64,000 bases of DNA from Ahaetulla prasina (taxonomy: Eukaryota; Chordata; Lepidosauria; Squamata; Colubridae): contig NC_080540.1 in assembly GCF_028640845.1 (NCBI RefSeq), positions 99,008,061 through 99,072,060 of the forward strand. The letters are read 5' to 3'. Below are positions 57,841-64,000 of the stretch, piece after piece. The position numbers and the translations under genes were made by a program. The notes under the pieces were generated by a model. The model searched no databases. It was not told where the DNA came from and saw only the letters and a list, made by a program, of their open reading frames with translations. The first letter of the stretch is position 1. Each line of letters starts with the position of its first letter.

Positions 57841-58589
57841 TAGATAAAACGGCATACATTTGCCCTAGGATGTTTATGGAGACACCTGCAAATCATATAT
57901 TTACTTCCATGTTGAATTCAATGAGGGTTTATCAGTAAAGTCTGAATGGTCAAATCGAAATGTTTACATTTGAAGCATGATTCTTCCTCGCCATGATGAT
58001 TCTCCTGTTCCACCAGTTTGTCCCACATGTATTCATCCCTGCAAAGGTTTCTGGAGAACAACCTAATGGAGTATCTGTACTCTTCTATCCAGCCTTTTCC
58101 AAAACCCTTTCCAAGATTCTGGTTTGTTTTAAAATTTATTCTCCTGTTAGAACTTCTGGACTGCACTCAAGGATACCCACAGCTAACAATTGGCCCGTCT
58201 CTCCTCACTCCGCCCCTTTCTTTTCTCTCTCCAAGCTCTACTTCCTGGTCCAAACAACAAAAGCAGCAGCAGCACCCATTACTGGAAATCATGGTCACAC
58301 AATTCTCTTCTGCAAAACTCGGGATACAAACAGAATCAACCAAGCCACTAATTTTTTGCAACTTTGCAAATAAAAATTATTACTGTTGCAATCGTAAAAA
58401 CCAATACAACACACGCGCCTTTCTCACTTCGCAAGAGTTCCCTTATGGAGTAGCCGGAGCGCCGACTGCATCCTGCGCTAATTCTACTGAAGCCGCGGTG
58501 CGTGCGCGCTTCTGCAAACACCTGACTCCTCGCTTACAAGCGGCGGGGATACGTTTTATTTATAGATATCCGCCTTTATCGGTTTTTTT

Positions 58590-58790
58590 TTAAATAAAGA
58601 ACTGAAGGCGACGAAAATATTGAATATTCCTTCCTCCTCCTATTTTCCCCAGAACAACCACCCTGTGAGGTGGGTTGCGCTGAGACAGACTGGCTACCCC
58701 AAAAGACACCCAAACCGACTTTTCTGCCTGTGGCGGGACTAGAAGTCACCGCACCCACCCACTCACCACCGTGTACTTGAAGATCATTTC
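58590..58790 (-). mobile_element. MIR/CORE-like SINE in the CpG-rich block
   Basis: TTCCTTCCTCCTCCTATTTT, CCACCCTGTGAGGTGGGTTG and GACTGGCTACCCCAAAAGA match the SINE at 16440-16655. It separates the proximal promoter from the rest of intron 1. Confidence 0.6.
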
Positions 58791-59190
58791 CGCCCTTTTT
58801 AACGCGCTTTATAACAGGGGAGTCTCTCGGCTCCGGAGTAGGTCCCAACTGGTCAGGAAGTTTTTAAAAAGAAATTCTTACTGCAAACGGCTAACGGCTT
58901 CGGATGACCCCAGACTAGATTTCTCCCCGTCTAAATGGGGCTAAGTGGGGAGGGGGCCTGCAGATCATCGCAATGCTAAAATAAATAAATAATCAAGTAA
59001 ACCCCGGTGGATCTATGCTTGAACCTCCGATCCTAGCCTCGGTGGTCTTAAGATCGCTCCGGCCACCCCACCCGCCTCATTCCTCATCCCGCTCCGGTGG
59101 TTGAAAGTTATTCAGGTGACCCAGTCTTAACTTGCACCGAACTGCGTGGTGCCTGCCTCGATTTTAGGCAGCTGCTGGACCACGACCCAC

Positions 59191-59310
59191 CTTGCAGGAC
59201 TTGATCGAGGATCACACCCTTCTGCAGCACCCGAGCGACTGACAACGTCTTCCCGTGCAGGCTCCAGCTCCGCTCAGTTCAAGAGACTCTCCGTTTCTGC
59301 AGACGGCTAT
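59191..59310 (-). other. IRF1: Probable IRF1 non-coding exon 1
   Basis: Mammalian IRF1 has an untranslated first exon. Here a consensus donor CAAG|GTGGGT lies at 59191/59190 on the minus strand, just downstream of promoter motifs and inside CpG-rich DNA. The start is estimated from the spacing of the NF-kB site to the human start and is not seen directly. Intron 1 would be about 3.8 kb. Confidence 0.5.
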
Positions 59311-59342
59311 CCAGGGGAGCCTGTATTATTCTACAGGTCACC

Positions 59343-59352
59343 GGGAATCCCC
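59343..59352 (-). promoter_or_regulatory. NF-kB site of the IRF1 promoter
   Basis: GGGAATCCCC on the plus strand (GGGGATTCCC on the minus strand) fits the GGGRNNYYCC kB consensus. The human IRF1 promoter is known to have a proximal kB site of nearly the same sequence that mediates TNF induction. It lies about 115 bp on the start-site side of the GAS element, the same relative order as in mammals. Confidence 0.75.
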
Positions 59353-59392
59353 CTGTCGGAGAGGGGGGGAGACATAATCGCGCCCGCCTTAG

Positions 59393-59428
59393 CCAATCAG
59401 CGCCCTGAAGGCCTTGCGCCGCGGCCAA
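59393..59428 (-). promoter_or_regulatory. Paired CCAAT boxes
   Basis: Two CCAATCAG motifs at 59393-59400 and 59424-59431 (ATTGG on the gene strand), 31 bp apart, lie between the GAS and kB sites. The sequence and roughly three-helical-turn spacing suit NF-Y binding. Confidence 0.65.
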
Positions 59429-59459
59429 TCAGCACTTCAGGCAGGCCGGTGTTTAGAGG

Positions 59460-59484
59460 AGCCTGATTTCTCAGAAATCAGGCT
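59460..59484. promoter_or_regulatory. GAS (STAT) element inside a perfect palindrome
   Basis: TTCTCAGAA at 59468-59476 matches the STAT1 GAS consensus TTCNNNGAA. Mammalian IRF1 is induced by interferon-gamma through one promoter GAS. Here the site is the core of a 25-bp inverted repeat with 12-bp perfect arms (AGCCTGATTTCT and its complement) around one base. Confidence 0.75.
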
Positions 59485-59524
59485 ATTGAAAACCAGCGGC
59501 GGGAGGGGAAGTCCGGCTTCTCTT

Positions 59525-59533
59525 CCCCGCCCC
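59525..59533 (-). promoter_or_regulatory. GC box (Sp1-type)
   Basis: CCCCGCCCC on the plus strand, GGGGCGGGG on the gene strand, about 50 bp upstream of the GAS element. It fits an Sp1/KLF site in a TATA-poor CpG promoter. Confidence 0.55.
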
Positions 59534-59839
59534 TTTCTCAAACTTTGGCGGCGTGTTGGTTACATTGCACGAAGGAAGAAAACACTTGATTCTTATTTTG
59601 GAATGCAAGAAGCCGGGGCACGTGGACCGTTCCCAGGTCTCCGCAAATCTTTTCCTGCCAGCCTAACACCCACGCGCACGTAACCAGCCGAATTACCCCT
59701 GCCTGTTGTAACGGCCTGCGGTCCAGCCTGCCTTGAAATCGAAGGGTTGAATCGTGCTCGCATGAGGGTGACGACCTCGTTATTTTCAAGCCCACCCACA
59801 CCCCATCCAGGAGGTGAACAGTTGGAGAGGATCGCAGCT

Positions 59840-61220
59840 GTTCCTTAATTTAAAACATAGTTTTCGGGGTCAGAGTCCGCCAAGTGTCAGATAAATCCTA
59901 TAATTTATAGGTTCAAACTATGAAAACAAAGCGGCATATTTACTTATTCCCAGATCTGGAGCGAAACGAAGTTATTCCTTTTATTTGGGGAGGACTTCAT
60001 AAATTAATTTTTCATTTTTAAAGGACCTCCAACATAATAACCCAGTGCCAGAGGGGAACTTTAGCCTGGGACACAGCTGAAACATCTGAAGCTGTCCTAG
60101 GAATGTTTTATGCCTCCATCCCAAAACCACCCCCAGATATGCCAGACTACAAAACCCATAATCTCTACTCGAGATCTCATGTGTTGGACCCCAAGCAGAA
60201 AAATACCAGTTTTGTCCTTCCTGTAGGTAGAAGAATACGCATAGATTCTCTTCTTAATATAATATGCATGGGTTCTCTTTGTTTTCTGTATATGGCTGCC
60301 TTGTCTTGAGAAAAGAGCCATATACAGAACATTAAGAAGTCCCCTCCCCAAATACAACCTTTTTCCCAAACATGGACAAAGTTTTATTTAGGGTCAGATC
60401 AGTTGGGCTCAGAAGTGGATCACCAGTGCTGGAAGCAGAATGGCCTTTCCCTTTCCTGGTTGCCTTTAAGGAGAGGCTGGAATACTCTCCAAAGCCAATG
60501 ACGCTTTTATCTGGATTCCTGCAAGAAATCAAGGATTGGACTCCACCTAAAGACCCTCTTTCAACTCTAACATTGTATGAAATAGGTTTATTTCTGCAAG
60601 GGTATGGAACTTGCTTAGCTTTGGCTCTGGAGTGCCCTTAGTGGAGCATTGTTTGGAGGTTCAGCAAGGTTCAGTGGAAGGGGAAGGATATGGCAGACAG
60701 CGTTGTCAAGGAGGAAAAGGAAAAACACTAGGTTAAAAAAATGGGGGGTGGGCAGAAGTGTATGTAGTTAGCACAGCGAAGGAGGGAGAACCAGGCTAGG
60801 AGGATCCAGTGCTCCAATCAAGACCTTCAGCATCCAATCAGTCCATAAGTTTTTCCTAACAAATTCCAAGGAGGAATCTTAGAGAGTCACACACACACAC
60901 ACAACAAACACACATCACCTTTCCTAATCCAGTGTTCCTTCCAAACTTCTGGGACTCTTGGGATCCTGACCATCACAGCGTGCTCAGAGGATGGCAAGTT
61001 GGAGAAGGTATATGTATCTGAACATCCAGCGCTCCATTATCCTTTCCCTAGTATGCCCTCAATATGAACTGGGAGAGAATTCAGATGATATCGGGAAAGC
61101 TAGTTGATCCCACCTCCATTTCATGTTGGAATCCTGTGCATGCACACAAAAAGGGAGAATGATACAATATACCATGAGCAAAATATCATAAGAAACGCAG
61201 GGCATTAGTCCAAATATACC
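59840..61220. other. Intergenic DNA upstream of IRF1
   Basis: No gene recognised, including no IL5-like four-helix cytokine exon. A hairpin is at 60284-60329 and a short CA run at 60889-60902. ORFs at 60097-60369 and 60372-60641 show no domain. Confidence 0.45.
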
Positions 61221-61226
61221 TTGAAG

Positions 61227-61505
61227 CAGTAGTGAAATCCAAATTTTTTTATTACCGGTTCTGTGGGTGTGGCTTGGTGGGCGTGGTGTGTTGCTTTGTG
61301 GGCCTGGCTTGGTGGGCGTGGCAGGGGAAGGATACTGCAAAATCCCCATTCCCTCCCCACTCCTGGGGGAAGGATATTGCAAAATCTCCATTCCCACCCC
61401 ACTCTGGGACCAGCCAGAGGTGGTATTTGCTGGTTCTCCGAACTACTCAAAATTTCCGCTACTGTTTCTCCAGAACCTGTCAGAACCTGCTGGATTTCAC
61501 CCCTG
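61227..61505 (-). mobile_element. hAT-like family A copy 7 with perfect TSD
   Basis: Flanks ccttgaag at 61219-61226 and 61506-61513 are identical. Starts CAGTAGTGAAATCC and ends GGATTTCACCCCTG. It has the reverse orientation relative to copies 1, 3 and 4. It resembles copy 4 most closely. Confidence 0.9.
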
Positions 61506-62534
61506 CCTTGAAGGCTCAAGGTTAGGGAAAGGTGACAAAATATATCTAGCTATAGCAACTTTCAAAGATACTGGACTATGGACTATACATTACTCACAAC
61601 CCTATTGTGGGTTCCCATTCCAGGAAATCACTTGACTGTCATGATAGAAAAGACAAACTACCCTTTTGACTGAAATGGATTTAGTATAATCTGTCATTGT
61701 TGTTACTGTTTAATTGATGCCATTATTATGGAATCCTTTCATCCTTAATACAACACCTGTCAAGCAAAGCTGGGAATATGAATTTATAACTTACTGGATT
61801 CACGATGTCTATGTAATTTGACTGAAGAGGAAGTACAAATTTAAAGCATGTGTAATAAAATATTACATCTTCAGGCCTTGCCTAGAAGCAGTAAGACCTT
61901 ATTTTAATAACTATACAGTTTGCTTAGTTTAGCCATATTTTTAAAAATTCATTCGCATCCACAGATCTACTGTTCAAACCCAGAAGATTCATAGAGAGGC
62001 AAGATGAACTGTGTTGTTTCCCCACAAGTGTTCTTTTGTATCTAGGCCAGCTCATCACAATTAAATAAATACCTTCTCTTTTTTTCACTTTCTTCTAGAG
62101 TAGTGTTGGGGAGAATTAGGAACACATTCTGTCTTTCATTCCTTCCTAAGCTGCTGTCAGCTGCCTGAATCCTTGTAAATCTATGCCCCAAGTACTGTAG
62201 ATATTGTTCCTTCATGTGAGTTGGTATTAAATTCAAGCAGCCCCACCATGCTTACATTTTGCAGAGCCTTGAGGCTTGATTATTTGCCCTGGCTTTTGGC
62301 TAGGCTGGTTGAAGCGTCTTCTAAGTAGTGTATGCGTGTTTTCACTACCAGTCACTTTTCTTCTTTTTGTCCCCTTGTTTTTATGGTTTTATTACTATTC
62401 CTCCCTGTGTTTTTTACTTAATGAACCACCCAGAGTGGCTAAGAGTTGGGCAGTATCCAGAAAAAGAAGAGAGAGAAAGAGAGAGAGAGAAGGAAAGAAA
62501 GAAAGGGAAAGAAAGAAAAAGAAAAAAGATAGAT

Positions 62535-63022
62535 AGTATTTAGTATTTATTGGATTTTTATACCTCCCTTCTCCCGAAGGACTCAGGGCGGTTCACAGCC
62601 ACAATAAAAACAATGACAATATACAAATAAAAACAAAGATTAAAAAACTTATTATATGTTTGGCAAAAATTTAAAACATTATACCGTTAAAAACCCATAA
62701 AATTTGTATCAGATATAAATATTAAAATTAAAACTCCTTAAAATTTTAAAATTTAAAATTTCTAAGCCAGTCCCGCGCGAATAAACAAATACGTCTTCAG
62801 CTCGCGGTGAAAGGTCCGAAGGTCAGGCAGTTGACGCAGTCCAGGTGGAAGTTCGTTCCAGAGGGTGGGAGCCCCCATAGAGAAGGACCTTCCCCTGGGG
62901 GCCGCCAGCCGACATTGCTTGGCGGACGGCACCCTGAGAAGTCCCTCTCTGTGTGAGCGTACGGGTCGGTGGGAGGCATTCGGTAGCAGTAGGCAGTCCC
63001 GTAAGTACCTTGGCCCTAAGCC
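62535..63022 (-). mobile_element. L2 LINE 3' fragment
   Basis: Minus-strand frame from about 63022 to 62762: [47 protein letters not shown], stop. The 3' hairpin (CCTCCCTTCTCCCGAAGGAC) lies at 62565. A GAGA/GAAA-rich run (62465-62530) lies at its 3' side and GATA repeats at its 5' truncation. Positions 61,506-62,460 show no feature. Confidence 0.9.
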
Positions 63023-63023
<1 letters not shown>

Positions 63024-63066
<43 letters not shown>

Positions 63067-63162
63067 GTAGGTAGGTAGGTAGGTAGGAAGGTAGGTAGGT
63101 AGGTAGAGGAAACAAGGAAGGAGGGAGAAAAAAGGGAGGGAAGGAAGGAAGGAAGGAAGGAA

Positions 63163-63221
<59 letters not shown>

Positions 63222-63222
63222 G
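63024..63222. repeat. GATA, GTAG, GAAG and GAAA microsatellites
   Basis: About 10 GATA units, about 9 GTAG units, then a GGAAG run and about 14 GAAA units. GATA arrays are characteristic of snake genomes (Bkm-type repeats). The poly-Ser/Phe and Tyr-Leu ORFs across it are artefacts. Confidence 0.95.
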
Positions 63223-64000
63223 CCTTATCCAGAAGAAAGGCAAAAACCTATATTGGATTATCGAATTTCTCAGCTGCCCTATATATTTAATCTTTTTAAA
63301 AATTGTTCCTGTAAATTGGTTTTTAGTTGATATCACGATTGTTCACAACCCAGAACCACTGGCATGAAATGGGCAGTCATACAAGTTAAATAAAGAAATA
63401 AAAATAAAGGTCACATGGCATAAACCACAGCATTATTAAAATGACCCCTGAGGCATCCCAAAAAGAAGGTCAAAAAGTAATAGTTCCATCAAGTCAGCTT
63501 GGTTAAGGCTGCCTATCACCTGATTAACTGCAACTTGACATTTCACTTGTGGTGGATAGGAAGGAAGTTAGTCTCATTTTTTGCTTTGCTTTGTTTGCAT
63601 TTCTTCTTTTGAAGCATCATGGCCTTCCTTTGAGCACAACAGACTGGCGGCTTTGCACTACAGCAGATGGCATAGAAGTTAGCTCTTTTTTTCTGGCTGT
63701 TGAGAAATAGGTTTTGGTGCATCACAATTTATTTCTTTATTTGCAGGACTTGTCTCATTCAATGAGTTCAGGCAGTTTACAACAATCCCTTGAAAATGAT
63801 TAAAAACAAAAGTACCCGTTTCCCCAGACAGGTACTATGTTACAATGGTGTGAACACTGTTATTGTTATTATCAACATTACTGTAATAATAAGAATAGCA
63901 CCTTTATTTACTTATCTATGATCAATACTAATCATTTCTATTATGAAAACAGCTGAACTCAGTTCAAAGAGGACTTTGCTCTTGTTTCAGTTTTTTTGCT
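63223..64000. other. Unique DNA, no feature seen
   Basis: A/T-rich sequence with no recognisable transposon, exon or RNA gene. Confidence 0.4.

Larger units (their letters stand above)
58430..59830. other. CpG-rich block at the IRF1 promoter
   Basis: This is the only long stretch in the window with frequent CpG and GC boxes, including runs such as CGCGCCCGCC and GCGCCGCGG. Surrounding DNA is A/T-rich and CpG-poor. It overlaps the start of IRF1 and is typical of a CpG-island promoter. A decayed SINE (58590-58790) sits inside it. Confidence 0.75.

Noticed and set aside
58018..58593. 191-residue plus-strand ORF
   Set aside because: No domain, and it lies antisense in IRF1 intron 1; composition looks random.
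59146..59466. 106-residue plus-strand ORF in the promoter block
   Set aside because: GC-rich DNA lacks stops by composition; no domain. A divergent antisense transcript cannot be excluded but is not supported.
60372..60641. ORF upstream of IRF1 as an IL5-like exon
   Set aside because: No cytokine helix pattern, signal peptide or splice sites; the resemblance was only positional.

Overview
This is vertebrate genomic DNA, most probably from a squamate and more specifically an advanced (colubroid) snake. The evidence is one vertebrate single-copy gene, IRF1, with conserved intron positions, in a repeat background that combines young L2, CR1 and L3-like LINEs, a BovB 3' end, L1, tRNA-derived SINEs, many small hAT-like and TA-flanked DNA elements, and abundant GATA, ATT, GGAT and AATAG microsatellites. 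The species call is an inference.

Layout. Positions 1-47,100 hold no cellular gene that I can support. They are a mosaic of transposons in slowly decaying unique sequence. The notable structures are a CR1/Rex1-type LINE with a 370-codon reverse-transcriptase ORF (4,597-5,709), two large L2 copies (16,665-18,290 and 22,084-23,460), an internally deleted L1 bounded by a 16-bp target-site duplication (20,030-24,126) that carries nested L2 fragments and a solo LTR, a 1.57-kb hAT-like element with a perfect 8-bp duplication (29,173-30,742), and several nearly perfect palindromes.

Positions 47,150-59,550 are the IRF1 gene on the minus strand. The promoter lies in a CpG-rich block near 59,300-59,550 with a STAT-type GAS site, two CCAAT boxes, a GC box and an NF-kB site. 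A probable non-coding exon 1 ends near 59,191. Nine coding exons run from 55,359 down to 47,962, and a poly(A) signal lies at 47,151-47,156. The predicted protein is about 321 residues (human IRF1 has 325). The DNA-binding domain is fully conserved, including five tryptophans. The C-terminal half is divergent and has an in-frame 11-residue tandem duplication. The exon-8 acceptor lacks an AG where homology places it. Introns contain an L2, several SINEs and small DNA transposons.

Positions 59,800-64,000 are upstream intergenic DNA with a hAT-like element, an L2 fragment and GATA/GAAA microsatellites. In mammals IRF1 lies between SLC22A5 and IL5; neither is recognisable here. No bacterial-type operon, CRISPR or defence system is present. 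The points of greatest interest are the IRF1 exon-8 splice site, the exon-9 duplication, the palindrome containing the GAS site, and the nested transposon structures dated by target-site duplications.
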